Shown: in pieces, positions 1 through 10,623 of the stretch
Layout: the number at the start of each line of letters is the position of its first letter
How positions within the stretch are numbered: the first letter of the stretch is position 1
NCBI RefSeq assembly: GCF_004011695.2
Contig: NC_082422.1
Location: 930,001 to 994,000, forward strand
Direction of reading: 5' to 3'
Source of the DNA: Ascochyta rabiei
Taxonomy: Eukaryota > Ascomycota > Dothideomycetes > Pleosporales > Didymellaceae
Length of the DNA: 64,000 nucleotides
Made by a program: the position numbers and the translations under genes
The notes under the pieces: generated by a model
What the model was told of the DNA's origin: nothing
Database searches by the model: none
What the model saw: only the letters and a program-made list of their open reading frames with translations

Positions 1-206
1 CATCCACAGGATCGGCCGATCTGGACGTTTTGGACGTAAGGGTGTGGCTATCAACTTCGTCACCCAGGACGATGTCCGAATTCTTCGCGACATCGAGTGT
101 AAGTGGAAACGTTGTCGCAAGAATGAACCCCTACTGATTATATCTAGTGTACTACTCAACCCAGATCGACGAGATGCCCATGAACGTTGCAGACCTCCTG
201 GCTTAA
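1..206 (+). CDS. FAL1: DEAD-box RNA helicase FAL1 / eIF4A-III, C-terminal end (partial)
   Basis: Only the last two exons are present: about 2-98 and 148-206, with an intron at 99-147 (GTAAGT...TCTAG). The first readable residues are the [13 protein letters not shown] motif VI of DEAD-box helicases. The C-terminus contains [20 protein letters not shown], which is diagnostic of the FAL1/eIF4AIII branch rather than translation factor eIF4A (which has FYNT in place of YYST). FAL1 is a nuclear ATP-dependent RNA helicase for 18S rRNA maturation; its metazoan relative is an exon-junction-complex core subunit. The gene is cut by the window edge, so upstream helicase motifs cannot be checked. The stop is TAA at 204-206. 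Confidence 0.9.
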
Positions 207-516
207 ATCTAAGACTATCTTCCGATACAGACGTGCCAGTATGGGAAGCAAACTGAATTTGTCATGGCGTTGAAGGTGTTCGAAAAGTGGCTGAAGAAGC
301 AAGCGCTGCTTCGCAGAATTCAGGGTGGAGGAAAGGGCTCTATAGCCATTTAGTAAGTTCCTCTGCTCAACGTTGACCATTGAACATTGCTAACTGTGCA
401 CCTGCATCAGTACCAAATTGACACCACGATCTACGAAGCGGACGTTCAGCACTCGACTTGACATATGTTTTCATTGACTGATTCCAGATTACAGCTGTAT
501 TGCGAACGTTGCTTTC
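207..516. other. Intergenic, convergent 3' ends
   Basis: This is the 3' flank shared by FAL1 and the convergent membrane-protein gene. I see no coding potential, RNA gene or repeat. Confidence 0.5.
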
Positions 517-1323
517 TCATCGCACGTAATGAATGCGAATCAGCGGGTTCACGCCTTGCAAAGTCTGCGCATCCTTCGTGGACCGACTCGACGAAGTATC
601 CTCAAAGCGACTGTTTCGTCCAATCTCAACCGCGGCATGGCCACCCCACAACTCTTTTGGGCAGTTTCTTTCTGCGGCTGCGTCGGACTCTGCAAGCGCT
701 CGATCTCCTGACAGCTCGTGCGTTGGTCTTGGCGGTGTTGCTTTGCGACGACGTCGTAAGACGAGTAGCATTCCTGCCAATGTAAGGACGGCGCAGGAAA
801 TTCCTGCAACAACGGATCCGACGATTACTCCAGTATGCACTTTGGACTCTGGCGTTGCGCTTGCACCTTTTGTGGCGGACGGTCCAGCGCTCGTTGGCCT
901 CACGGATGAAACCTTTACGCTTGAAGGTGTAGGTGGCAGACACTGATCGATCGAGTAATATACCCATGACGGGTCGTAGCAAGTGGCAAGGTGGCCAACA
1001 GTTTTGGTTGCACTGGAGCATGACAAGGGCCCTGCATTTGCACCGTACAACGTAACTTCGAATTATCAGTGCTGCCACAATAAAGAATGTTTGAGCAGAA
1101 GAGTCTTACCTGTACATCCTGGATCAAGCCCTTGGATTTGGAAACTCTGGCCCATCGTGACATTGAGTGGTTTACATAAGCCATCAGGATATCCATTGAC
1201 AGTATCGAGAGCGCGCCATGAGCGCGTGCATTTCGCGTCGGTGAAAGTTGTAATGTCAGATGCGATTATCGTAGCAACCAACGAGAGAAAGAGGACGATG
1301 GACGTGAGAGTAGCTCTCAGCAT
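517..1323 (-). CDS. Secreted/plasma-membrane single-pass protein, fungal, unknown function
   Basis: Two exons on the minus strand: 1323-1110 and 1055-517. The intron is 1056-1109 (GTAAGA...GAAG) and the product is 250 aa. Residues 1-22 are a signal peptide (MLRATLTSIVLFLSLVATII). A Cys-containing ectodomain follows (Cys at about 32, 50, 70, 84, 97 and 110), then a Ser/Thr/Pro stalk at about 112-144. A transmembrane helix lies at about 146-171, followed by RRRRK as a stop-transfer anchor and a Ser/Arg-rich cytoplasmic tail. This layout is common in ascomycete wall-sensor-like or mid2-like proteins, but I recognise no named domain. I chose the internal ATG at 1323 over 1380 because it begins the signal peptide directly. 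Function is not assigned. Confidence 0.7.
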
Positions 1324-2470
1324 CCTGACTGACACAGGCAAGAGAGCAATTTGCTTTGGTCTTTGCTGCCACCGCTGCAAACTGGGGCTGAGTCGGGTAC
1401 TTGTAAGGCCCTCCGCAACAGCATCCTTTTGAGTGCGACGTCATGCGTTAATTGAACTGCGGAAAGCGGTCGCTCGGTCGACGACCTAGCAGTGTCCGGT
1501 GATCTCAATACGCGTGCCATTGCCATGTTCAGAGTCGTTCTGGCGCAAAGCCAAGATGCAGCTCCTGTGTGTGAGTGAGATGGCGCTTGTCTGCTTCCGA
1601 ATGTCATCCTTCAGGACCCCGTAGGCAGTTCATTTCCGCCTTGTCATCACCGCCACTCGTCTTCGTTCCTTGCGCGCACTCTGTCGTTTTGGCTTCTCTG
1701 CTGGTCTTTGAGACGTGTTTCATTCGCATGCAGCGCGACGCCTTCTCCGTGCAGTGGCTCAATGCTGGACGAAGAAAAGTCGTGTGATTGCGGACGGACA
1801 TCGCGTTTCTGGCCCCAGAGTTGGAGTGTAGACAGGAGGCGTTGTGCGTGTGGCTTCATCTGACACTGAAATGCTTTTGTCATAGTCCGACCCGAGTATG
1901 TCGCGGTGAGCTAATAGTGGTCGCGACAGTAAATAGTTTCTGATAGCCTTTGCTGCTCAATATTTGACGCGGGATGTCCCCCGCTGTGTGCCCTTTCTTA
2001 GACATCCTTGTAATCTTGCCGGAAGCAAAGCAGTCACTCGTCGGCGGCGCATTCTCAGCGCACAAGCGTCACCTATGCCAGAAGATCACTTACGTGCCCA
2101 GCCTGGAGATACGGGTAAATATCAGAGAAGGAGGCGCCTCGGGTATCTACAATCTCTTTGAAGCGACAAGATTCTGATAGGAGAATAACGGTTCTGGCAG
2201 TGCACCGCATGCTGGATCTGTTAGAGGGACATCTTGTCTCAAGAACACTCTGCCCTACGCACTCTTCGCCAGGTATGATTGAGACGGAGGTTCAAGGGAA
2301 AGATGATAGCGGTTACTAGCAAGGGAGTAATGTGGTTTAGATTGAGAGGGGTATGTCGCTATTGAACGCCGAAAAAAACAACAGTGCATAGTGATGTACC
2401 GATCGTGAATATACTTATCAACGAATGTGCTCGTTCTGAAATGAAATTTACTTTCACAACTACGGCTGGC
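1324..2470. other. Intergenic, no supported gene
   Basis: Contains only short overlapping ORFs with no recognisable protein features. It separates the 5' end of the minus-strand membrane-protein gene from the 3' end of the next minus-strand gene. Confidence 0.5.
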
Positions 2471-3961
2471 TCAACTTGACCAGAACCACCCTCCTTTCTT
2501 CTTCTCGCCTTTCCTATCCGGAGCATTGGTCAATTGCGTGTTCTGTGTTGTGTTCCATGGATCTTTTGTCTGATGATGTCCATCTTGGCCGCGCTGGGTG
2601 TGGACGGTCTCAGAGCTTTGCTCACTTCCGTCTGCGAATCGCTTTTTTAGGACAACCTTTGTCGTGACAGTTCCGTCTGGCGCAGTCGTACGCTCGGTAG
2701 TTGTCAGTGTGGAGAGAATGCTTGACTTGGTGTCGGTCTCTGATGCTGAAGCAGTGGCTGCTGGTGCAAGCAGTCGTTCATAGGCATCGAGCTCGGTTTC
2801 CGGCTTTTGTTGCGTGTCTGACAGCAAGAAATCTCCTCTAGGAAACTCGCCTTGCTGTGGTTTCGGCGTCGGCGGATCATCATGCTGATCTTCATGGTCG
2901 TGTGCGTACTCATAGCTCGGCTCATCGCTTGTTTCTTGGGTCATTTGTGTAGGTACCATCTGCTTCCGCACCTGATCCTGACGTGCCTTGATAGCCTGTT
3001 CCCTATTCTGATGTTCCAGCCGTGACAGCTCTTTTTGGTAGTCCCACACGGGGTGAAGACCCATCTGATCGAAGTGTGTGTTTTGCGCATCGGACAGCAA
3101 CGGATGCTCTTGTGTCGTACGCATGAGATCTTCAAATGCATTGCGCCATAGGCTGCCCATGTGTTTTGTTCGTTCGTCTGTTTCCAGCGCTGACGGAGAG
3201 TATGAATCTTCCAGCACTTTTGTATCGTCTTGCTTCGGTGCGTCCACTGGTGGTGGCCACTGCCATGACTTCGAAAACGACCACGTTCGAGACTGCGCGT
3301 TTTCGTGTCGATGTGTGTCGTCGTATCGAGCAGCCCAGTGCCTGCGCAGCTCATCTATCTCTTGACCAAAGACCTTGCTTGCGTCGTCTTCTAGCCTAGT
3401 GAACATACGTTCAAGCTCGCCACCAGCTTTTCTCGCACGATTTTCCAGCCACCTCCCGAACTCGTTATCATCCGTGTCTTCATCTCGATTTGGCTCCGGC
3501 CAATCCCAACCATCCGACCACTGTTGCCCTTTCTTGTTGCCCACCTTCTCCACGAGCTGTTTGTGTTGTTCGGCGCTCTGACTTGAATCTTCAGCATCAC
3601 TTAGGATAGCTCTTCTCAGATCGCCAGCCTGGTGTTCCAACATCATGAGCTGTTCACTCTTCTTAAGAACAGCTTGCACGTCACCAGCATGGTACGACTC
3701 TGCACCTTCATGGCGGACCTTTTCCGCATGCGCATCTAAAGCATGGAGCTCCTCGCATTTCTTTGGGTCTGCTTTGCCAAAGAGACATTGCTCCCGTGCA
3801 CCGTGTGCATTGTTGTAGTTGGCGATCTGGGCGGGAAGGGTGAAGACGGTATTGAGCAACGATGAGACTTGTGAGTCGGCGTAGCGGCGGAAGGCGATGA
3901 ACGGGTTATCTTCCGGTCGACCCTGGTTTCGTTGAGGATCGTCGCTGTTATTGTTCGCCAT
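2471..3961 (-). CDS. Uncharacterised conserved-looking hydrophilic protein (496 aa)
   Basis: A single uninterrupted exon. I chose the ATG at 3961 (MANNNSDD...) because the upstream in-frame ATG at 4015 adds an unlikely leader. There is no signal peptide. The N-terminus has a helical stretch around FIAFRRYADSQVSSLLNTVF, followed by long charged, probably coiled segments at about residues 80-300. The C-terminal half is disordered and rich in Glu, Asp, Thr and Gln. The C-terminus is basic then aromatic (GEKKKGGWFW). A Thr-rich segment near residue 420 (TTTERTTAPDGTVTTKVVLKK) resembles repeats seen in mitochondrial or cytosolic scaffold-like fungal proteins. I cannot name a family. The length of the open frame, with no in-frame stop, supports a real gene. 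Confidence 0.75.
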   Translation of the reverse strand: MANNNSDDPQRNQGRPEDNPFIAFRRYADSQVSSLLNTVFTLPAQIANYNNAHGAREQCLFGKADPKKCEELHALDAHAEKVRHEGAESYHAGDVQAVLKKSEQLMMLEHQAGDLRRAILSDAEDSSQSAEQHKQLVEKVGNKKGQQWSDGWDWPEPNRDEDTDDNEFGRWLENRARKAGGELERMFTRLEDDASKVFGQEIDELRRHWAARYDDTHRHENAQSRTWSFSKSWQWPPPVDAPKQDDTKVLEDSYSPSALETDERTKHMGSLWRNAFEDLMRTTQEHPLLSDAQNTHFDQMGLHPVWDYQKELSRLEHQNREQAIKARQDQVRKQMVPTQMTQETSDEPSYEYAHDHEDQHDDPPTPKPQQGEFPRGDFLLSDTQQKPETELDAYERLLAPAATASASETDTKSSILSTLTTTERTTAPDGTVTTKVVLKKRFADGSEQSSETVHTQRGQDGHHQTKDPWNTTQNTQLTNAPDRKGEKKKGGWFWSS

Positions 3962-4195
3962 GTTCAGTTTTGAAGTGTTGATGATTTGCGGGGTTGGAGC
4001 AGTGATGCAACGCATGCTGGTGATGCCTAGAGGGAAGGCGCGCCTCGGTTACGATAAGATAACGCTACGCGCGTCGTCGCATCATTGGCAACCATCGTTC
4101 ATCCAATCTCAATATTACAAGGCACGATCGTTTCAGAGAAAACAGAGAAACTTGACACGACTGCAGGAAAAACTGAGGTCTAGTCATTATACGGG

Positions 4196-4678
4196 ATGCG
4201 CAGCATTGTGCGTCAAACTCTAATGCGCTCAAGAAGGCACGTTCCCGGTAGACGCTATATCGGAGAATACACAGGTGTAGTTTTTCCTTATGACGAAGAG
4301 TTTGCAGACGAACAGATTGTTTATTAGTTCAGTACGAATATCGGTAAACTCCAGGAAAGCTCGAGTCAGCCACAACTTCCACAGACAAAGTGTTGGATTG
4401 ACGCGACTAAGAAAGGGTCCATGTTTCGGCTTATGGCTCATTCGTGTGAATCAAACGCTGCTGTAATCCAGGCACGAGTCGGCACACATAATCGTATTCT
4501 TGCTGTATGCACAATTCGAACCATCTCACCCAACGAACCAATAGCCATAAACTATGGAGATGAGCGGTTCACGACTCGTGATCAGCGGTGCTACTGCGGT
4601 ACGCCAGGATGTAAGAACCCCCCTCAACACGATGACGGCAAATCTGGAGAGGGCAATGAGAGCAAATCCGAAGAATAG
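4196..4678 (+). pseudogene. SET-domain (post-SET) protein remnant with in-frame stop
   Basis: One continuous frame from 4196 to 4678 reads as the C-terminal half of a SET-domain protein. It has GRRYIGEYTG (SET-N), CWIDATKKG, the AHSCESNA motif (canonical NHSCxPN), INYGDE (canonical ELTYDY position), and a post-SET CYCGTPGC. An in-frame TAG at 4325-4327 interrupts it. Either the gene is disabled, or a 51-nt intron at 4277-4327 (GTAGTT...TTATTAG, frame-preserving) is removed. The 'intron' itself reads as plausible SET sequence, so I favour a nonsense mutation. The pre-SET part expected upstream is missing, because an in-frame stop lies at 4181-4183. SET proteins methylate lysines with S-adenosyl-methionine. 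This copy probably lacks a full fold. Confidence 0.6.
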
Positions 4679-4878
4679 CAACATTATTTTTCAGGGTTCC
4701 GACTGTTACAATGAAAGATAGAACAAATTGCGTTATGACATCTTCCCCAAATCCCCATGCGGACGCCATTGCATACCGATATCATAAGTACTGTTCTCGT
4801 AACTCCCTAGACATCTGTCAACACCTAATCTTTTCCGCTCTTAATAACGCTTACTTAGTATAAACTCTGAATTGTCAT

Positions 4879-5076
4879 TCACCCACTGCTACATGTGCAA
4901 CCCTTCCTCAACGCTGGATCTGTGGACGGCCAGGCGACGCACAAGCTCGGGCACTTGAGCCCCTTGACACCGCAATTATCTTTAGAACATGGCCCTGTGT
5001 AGCCCTGAGGAGTGGGATCTGGTAAAGCGGCTGCAAAGCCTGCAATGAACGATATAATGAGGATAGTGACGCGCAT
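4879..5076 (-). CDS. Small secreted cysteine-rich protein (65 aa), effector-like
   Basis: The 65-aa ORF has a clear signal peptide (MRVTILIISFIAGFAAALP; cleavage likely after about residue 17-18). The mature part of about 47 residues carries six Cys, enough for three disulphides. Small size, secretion and six Cys match the general profile of fungal effector or antimicrobial-type proteins, but I recognise no family and assign no function. The frame is closed by TGA at 4879-4881. A TATATA element lies about 130 bp upstream on the same strand. The gene has no intron and is flanked by a broken SET gene and a long gene-poor interval, a typical setting for lineage-specific secreted proteins. Confidence 0.6.
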   Translation of the reverse strand: MRVTILIISFIAGFAAALPDPTPQGYTGPCSKDNCGVKGLKCPSLCVAWPSTDPALRKGCTCSSG

Positions 5077-5203
5077 CTTGGTTTGCAGAAGGATGGTAGT
5101 TCAATAGAGGTTATTGACTCAAGGTACTGATTATTGCTGTGGAGGTGGGAAAAAGTTGGTGGTGAATGTTGTTGGTACATTGGAAACAACGCATGCTCTT
5201 TCA

Positions 5204-5211
5204 ATATATAG
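5204..5211 (-). promoter_or_regulatory. Putative TATA box of the small secreted protein gene
   Basis: Palindromic TATATA at 5205-5210, about 130 bp upstream of the ATG at 5076. Position and sequence fit a fungal TATA element; this is inference only. Confidence 0.3.
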
Positions 5212-7041
5212 CCAGGCTTGAGCTCCGTGTGACATTGGCGATCCGTGGTCCACGAGCCCACAATAGCGATGCTGTAACCACAAAGAGCCAATCATCTCCC
5301 ACTACCGAAGAAAGATAACTAAAACACCAAGAACCCCTAAGGAGTGCCGTCCGGGAACTTCCACGACCGGCCGGTGCTTCGCCTCGCAATGACGCGCTGA
5401 GAGTGGCCGAGTGCTCGGCGCGCATCAAACACATTTTCGTCTGAGGCTCCGCTGACTGTTTCGGTGAGGCTTACGGTTCCACTTGGAGCCCTGACTGCAA
5501 TCGTGAGTGTGAAATAGGATACGTACAGTAAGCTTCTCAGCATTGAGGCCTTTTAGATTTGTACGAATAGGATGTAATTTTGTTGTTGCGATGTCTACGG
5601 ACTTGGCTGCTTGGCTTGCCGAGAGATTCACGCGGCCTTGCGTAGATCACCAGCGATCACATGGGTGTATTTGAAGATCTTTGGTCTGATCTGTCTTGCT
5701 GGCGGTGAGGGCTATGGGGCCGAACTGGTACAAGGGGGTGCCTGAACGGAGTAGAAATACGATTTGCCACAGTCGGGTTTTTCTTCTTGTAAAAATCACT
5801 AGATACTCAGTGCAAGCAGCTCGTATTTCTGCCCCGTTCAGGCACCCCCCTTGTACAGAATGCCGTAGCAAAGGGACCAGAGCTGTAGTCCACTGGGCCA
5901 AGTTATGCCTTGAGCCGGATATCGTGCTGCAGGGTGCATGTATGAAGTGAAGTACAAGGAAGATTGAGAGCTGATACTGGGGCCTTGGCTGTAACCTCAG
6001 GATTGCATACATGAATGAAGTTTGGTGTCAAGCTCAACGATATGTCGGCACCTACGACATGCCCGAAACGCCGTGCTCTGAGCATCTAGAGGCCACAAAC
6101 ATTGTCTGGATATCAATCACCATACGGCAATACTGGCAACCATTGCGTCGAGCACAGATCTGAGAAGCAAGTGAGATGTAGCTTGAAGACAGGACAGGAA
6201 CAAACATGATGACCGAACACAGGGTGAAGGGTGCAGGATGGTGACGTCACTGGCGCTAGCGAAGCGTTTGAACACCATCGCGACTCCTTGCCCTTCACCT
6301 TTGACCTCAGATGTCGATTGTACCTTTCGGCAGGAGCGAATGGCGATCTAGTAGCTACCGCAGCAAAGGACGTTACTTCAAGTCGAAGTGCATACTCTTA
6401 TCGTACAATTGCCTGCACAGCGATTTTGCGCTCTTTCAAAGCATCGCATGCACGCACCAGACTGCACAAACGCGGCGAAGCAATCCATCTTGAGATTACT
6501 GCTCTTACATCTCGCACCTTCATTATGTTATATATCGGCATTCACTCTTAACCAAGGTTGTGTCTGAACGCTTGTTTTTCAAGAACCGTCTCTGGCCCAT
6601 CGGTTGATCGATAGCAGCCTGTGTCAATGACAAAACTTCAGTGACGACTCTTTTAGAGACTTCGCAAGCTGTTGTCTCTCTTTTTGATCTTGGCGCAGCT
6701 GCTGGTACTCTTTGTCTTACCCCTGCTGCACTTCCGTCCTTAGTTCACAACTACCCCATGTTAAACATTCTGGAAGGGTGCTTTTGTATCCTACTTTACT
6801 CTTTTTGAGATATTTGCAAACATTCTTTAGACTCTTTTGACTGTGTAGACCGAGCTTTCAGCCAGTAATGTGCCGTCGGTTCGTGCTGATGCGTGACGCG
6901 GACAGCTAGGTGCTCAATTGGACGAGCACACAACGATAAGGTCGAAAATATAAAAGACAGCAAGGTGCTACAGTTTACAGAAAGACGATTCTTTGTCTTT
7001 CTTGTTACTCTAAGAGCACTTTCTTGCTCCCCGCAAACCAC
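5212..7041. other. Long gene-poor interval containing an inverted repeat
   Basis: No ORF in this stretch has recognisable protein features. The one strong structure is the inverted repeat at 5728-5856, listed separately. A minus-strand ORF around 5337-5631 was considered and not accepted. The last few hundred bases are the promoter of the CobW-domain gene. Confidence 0.5.
5728..5856. repeat. Long inverted repeat (35/36-nt arms, about 58-nt loop)
   Basis: The left arm at 5728-5762 begins gtacaagggggtgcctgaac. The right arm at 5821-5856 is its reverse complement, apart from one extra C/G in the homopolymer run and two mismatches near the inner end. The spacer is about 58 nt (5763-5820) and shows only weak further pairing. 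A transcript of either strand would fold into a stable hairpin. It could be a fold-back element remnant, a small-RNA (milRNA-like) precursor, or a two-copy duplication in inverted orientation. No target duplication is obvious beside the arms. Confidence 0.8.
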
Positions 7042-8828
7042 ATGGCATTCTCAAAGCGAAGAAAGACTGGTGCCTCAAAGGCAAATCCTCAAGAGAAGAA
7101 ATCCAAAAAAGGACCACTCCCTGTGACAGTACTCTCGGGATTCTTGGTAGGTAGAACCTGTCTTGATATATTTCAGTGCCTGACGTATACCAGGGAAGTG
7201 GAAAGACAACCCTACTCCGCCATATTCTCCAGTCACCAGACCATGGACTTCGCATCGCTGTGATAGTGAACGACATGGCTTCTGTGAACATAGACGCCAA
7301 CCTCGTTACAAGATCAGCAGACTCGCGCGGCAAGAAAGACAATGGAGAGATTCATGTAAAAGAGAAGGTGGTTCAGATGCAGAACGGATGCATCTGCTGT
7401 ACGCTTCGTTCCGACCTCCTGACGGAGCTGGCTCGATTAGCGTGGAGCGATGACGGCTTTGATCACGTAGTTATAGAGAGCTCTGGAATTAGCGAGCCTC
7501 AACAGGTTGCGGAAACGTTCACTGCGGAGCTTACCGAAGCGATGATCGATGCTGAAGGCATGGAGACAGAAGAGAAGGAGATTTTCGCAAAAGTGTAAGC
7601 ACTGCTTGATACCCTAATCTAAAACCGCTTACGCTGACAGAAATGCAGTGCGAAGCTTGGTGGCCTAAAGTCCATTGCTAGCGTCGATACCATGGTCACT
7701 GTCGTTGACGCCTTCCGCTTCTTCTCCGAGTTCGACACCGCCGAGTTCTTACAAGACCGCTTTGGTAGAGAGGAGGTACCCGAAGAAGACCAGCGTACTA
7801 TCTCTGATCTTTTCGCCGATCAGATTGAGTTCGCCAATGTGATCATCGTCAACAAGGTCGATGCTGTGGACAAGCAGACATTAGGCAGAGTCAAAGCCTA
7901 CGTTAGGACACTGAACCCTACAGCAAAGATTATCGAGTCCAAGTTCTCTAGAGTTGATGTCAGAGAGATGTTGAACACTGGTGTCTTCAACTTCGGCGAG
8001 GCAGTCGCCAGTCCAGGCTGGCTCAGAAGTCTGCACGAGATGACCGTTATGGATGTCCAAGGTAGGAAACGCGTAGCGCCCAAGCCAGAAACCCTTGAGT
8101 ACGGCATCGGTAGCTTTGTATACCGTGCTCGCCGTCCGTTTGACCCACTTAAACTTTATCGGCTAATCGAAGGAAAATTCATCCTGCTTCAAGAAGAGCC
8201 TGAAGATGATGAAGACGAGGAGGAAGAGGAGGATGATGCTTCCGAAGACAGCGCGAGCAATGCTGACTCCGTCTCCGATGAGAACACTGCTTCAGCAGGC
8301 TCCGACTCGGACAAGGTGACCGATGATGGCGACGACAAACCACCAATGTCTGATAAGGAGATTCTAGCGAACAAGAAGGCCTCACCTTACTTTGCTGGCT
8401 TGCACCGCAGCAAAGGTATCTTCTGGCTCGCTACACGCCCCTTTCAAATGGGCTCCTGGTCAACCGCCGGTGCGATGCTGACCCTCGGCTCCGAGATGCC
8501 ATGGTTCTGCTGTGTGCCTGAAGAGGACTGGGGCGCCGATGCTGACACCGTTGCCGCTATCCGGAAAGATTTTGAAGGCGAGTGGGGTGATCGGAGACAG
8601 GAACTGGTGTTCATTGGGGAGAAGCTTGATGTCAATGGGTTGACCAAGATGCTGGATACGTGTCTGTTGAGTAGAGCGGAGATGAGGAAGTGGGAGAAGG
8701 TCATGTTTGACGGTAAGATGGGTGAGGACGCCAAGGAAGAAAAACTGAGCGAGATGTGGAACGAAGAATATTGGGCCGAATGGGCAAGGACGGATGAGGA
8801 GGACCATGAGGGACATCACCATCACTGA
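7042..8828 (+). CDS. CobW/COG0523 GTPase, ZNG1-type zinc metallochaperone
   Basis: Three exons: 7042-7146, 7194-7594 and 7649-8828 (561 aa). The introns are 7147-7193 and 7595-7648. The P-loop GFLGSGKTT lies at residues 33-41 and is split by intron 1. The CxCC metal-binding motif NGCICC is at 101-104, with ESSGISEP (Walker B region) and the guanine-specificity motif NKVD further on. A CobW C-terminal domain follows ([15 protein letters not shown]). An acidic low-complexity loop of about 50 residues ([15 protein letters not shown]...) interrupts that domain. The protein ends in HEGHHHH, a probable extra metal site. COG0523 proteins use GTP to insert zinc into clients such as methionine aminopeptidase. 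The upstream ATG at 7024 is less likely as start. Confidence 0.9.
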
Positions 8829-8920
8829 AGTAGCTTGCTATTTCAGAAAAGACAATAGTTTTTGTAGAAGAACTTGAGTTCATTTGTGTGACGTCTCCAT
8901 GGAATACACCACATTAGCCT

Positions 8921-9841
8921 TCAACCGCTCTTCCTCGAGTAGCACTTCTTGTCTTTGCACTTGAGGTCGAAGTAGTTGAGCACTAAATCGTCCTGGTTGG
9001 GAATGTTGTGATCCACACCCTCCGCAGTGTAAGCCTCAAATTTGCCAGTCTTACCATACGTATACCTCGTCCAGCCCGTCAAAGGAGTGTTTGGTGTTAC
9101 GTCCGTAGGCTTATCACTGATTCCAAACACACTGGTCCACTGCTTGATCTCCTCCTTTACATTCTGCGGATACAGAACCGTGTCGTTCAACCCATGGAAT
9201 ACCTGCATCTTTGGCCTGAACCCCTTGTAGCCTGGATACGCACTCTTGACGATCTTCGCCCACTCAGGACCAGTCTTGATGATCTTGCCTGTCGCACACG
9301 CGTCGCTCCAAACATCATAACCATCGCCGGCGAAACACCCGAAAGCGACGCCTGCCCATGCACTGCCGGCTGCGAACACGTCGGGGTAGCTACCGAGCAG
9401 CACGTTTGTCATCATGGCACCAGAGCTTGTGCCCGTAACGAATACGCGGGAGGCATCTGCGTCGTACTTCTTGATTGCCCAGCGTACCATCGAAACAATG
9501 CCGAGTGCATCGCCGCCGCCATTGTGCGTGAGTGATTGCTTGCTCGAGACGTCCCAGCATTGGTCCGCGGCGTTGGGGGTATCGGGATAGATGGAGATGA
9601 ATCCGTATGTGTCGCCGGCAGAAGCCCAAGAACGGTAGTTGAAGACATCGAGAGCTGTGCCGTGGCACCAGTGGGGTGCTACAAGAATGGGAGCATTCTT
9701 GGGGAGATTTGCTGGGACGTAGATATATCCGGTGACGTTCCGCGGATTTGGACCAAAATTGAAAATCTGAGTGAGGTTGGAGGTGAGAGCTTGTGTAGTG
9801 CCTACTGCTGCGAGGAGCAGACTGAGAGATTTGAGGAGCAT
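8921..9841 (-). CDS. Secreted CE1-family esterase (acetylxylan/feruloyl esterase type)
   Basis: A single exon encoding 306 aa. The signal peptide is residues 1-18 (MLLKSLSLLLAAVGTTQA). The alpha/beta hydrolase core shows the nucleophile elbow GTSSG with Ser139, an acid residue at Asp220 (HGLNDTVLYP) and His278 (GVDHNIP). These match the carbohydrate esterase 1/LpqC-PHB-depolymerase-like fungal acetylxylan esterases. The reaction is removal of acetyl or feruloyl groups from xylan outside the cell; substrate choice cannot be told from sequence. There is no cellulose-binding module. The length is normal for the catalytic domain alone. The 3' end lies close to the convergent CobW gene (about 90 bp apart). 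A CTATAT-like element lies about 50 bp upstream of the start. Confidence 0.9.
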   Translation of the reverse strand: MLLKSLSLLLAAVGTTQALTSNLTQIFNFGPNPRNVTGYIYVPANLPKNAPILVAPHWCHGTALDVFNYRSWASAGDTYGFISIYPDTPNAADQCWDVSSKQSLTHNGGGDALGIVSMVRWAIKKYDADASRVFVTGTSSGAMMTNVLLGSYPDVFAAGSAWAGVAFGCFAGDGYDVWSDACATGKIIKTGPEWAKIVKSAYPGYKGFRPKMQVFHGLNDTVLYPQNVKEEIKQWTSVFGISDKPTDVTPNTPLTGWTRYTYGKTGKFEAYTAEGVDHNIPNQDDLVLNYFDLKCKDKKCYSRKSG

Positions 9842-10623
9842 GATGGTGCGTTGCTCGTAGGAACTGTAGAACGACGGTCTCTCTACTTCATATAGCTTTA
9901 TTTGACCGGGCGAGCGGGACGAGCTAACGGCAAACCTATAATGGAGCCGTAGTGTACGATCATTTCTAAAGAGCGTTGGTCTTCACTCGGCTGTACCTGA
10001 ACGCCAACATACTGTTCCGTGGCTCGAAGAGGAAAGGTCAAAAGTGGGGTGGCAAGTCGTTGGTGCGCATTTGTTGTCCTGCTCAGCGTCGTTCTTGTAC
10101 TCCCTTCCTCTTTAGGTTACGGAGCAAGCGTTCCTGATGAGCTTCCCCACAATTCTTCCGGTTACACAACCGTCTCCATCGCCTTTGCGGACCGTCTAGG
10201 TCGAAGGCCAGAGTCAAAATTTGCCTGGCGTCAGGTGGCGAATGAACACGAGCCTCGCAAACGGAAAACGTGCATGCAATTTCAAACATGTGTCATTGCG
10301 GATTCTCACGCTCACCAGGCCAGGCCGACTTAGGTGTATGAACACATTATTCACTGGTGGTCTATGTGTCACCATTGCGGTCCCGACGGCTGTCCAGCAG
10401 CTCCAAGAGAAGTCAGGTACGATAACCACACAACCACACAACCAAACGCCATTCCAAGGTGGATCTCTGTATCAGCCTTCCAGTACTCTGTGTTCAGTAT
10501 TTTGGGTAACTGAGTTGAAAGTCGTATGCCTCCAACGAAGTCATTCCAGAGAAGGTACCACTCGGCCTTCCACGTCTAGTCCTGAGTTCACTTTCCAAAC
10601 AAGAATCTCGGATCCGCCGACAC
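9842..10623. other. Intergenic, no supported gene
   Basis: Short ORFs only. There is a pyrimidine-rich patch near 10640-10690. No repeat or RNA gene recognised. Confidence 0.5.

Noticed and set aside
5201..5631. Overlapping minus-strand ORFs that might be joined by splicing into a small protein
   Set aside because: The only good donor (GTACGT) would need a 32-bp intron, or acceptors that shift the frame or give no recognisable protein.
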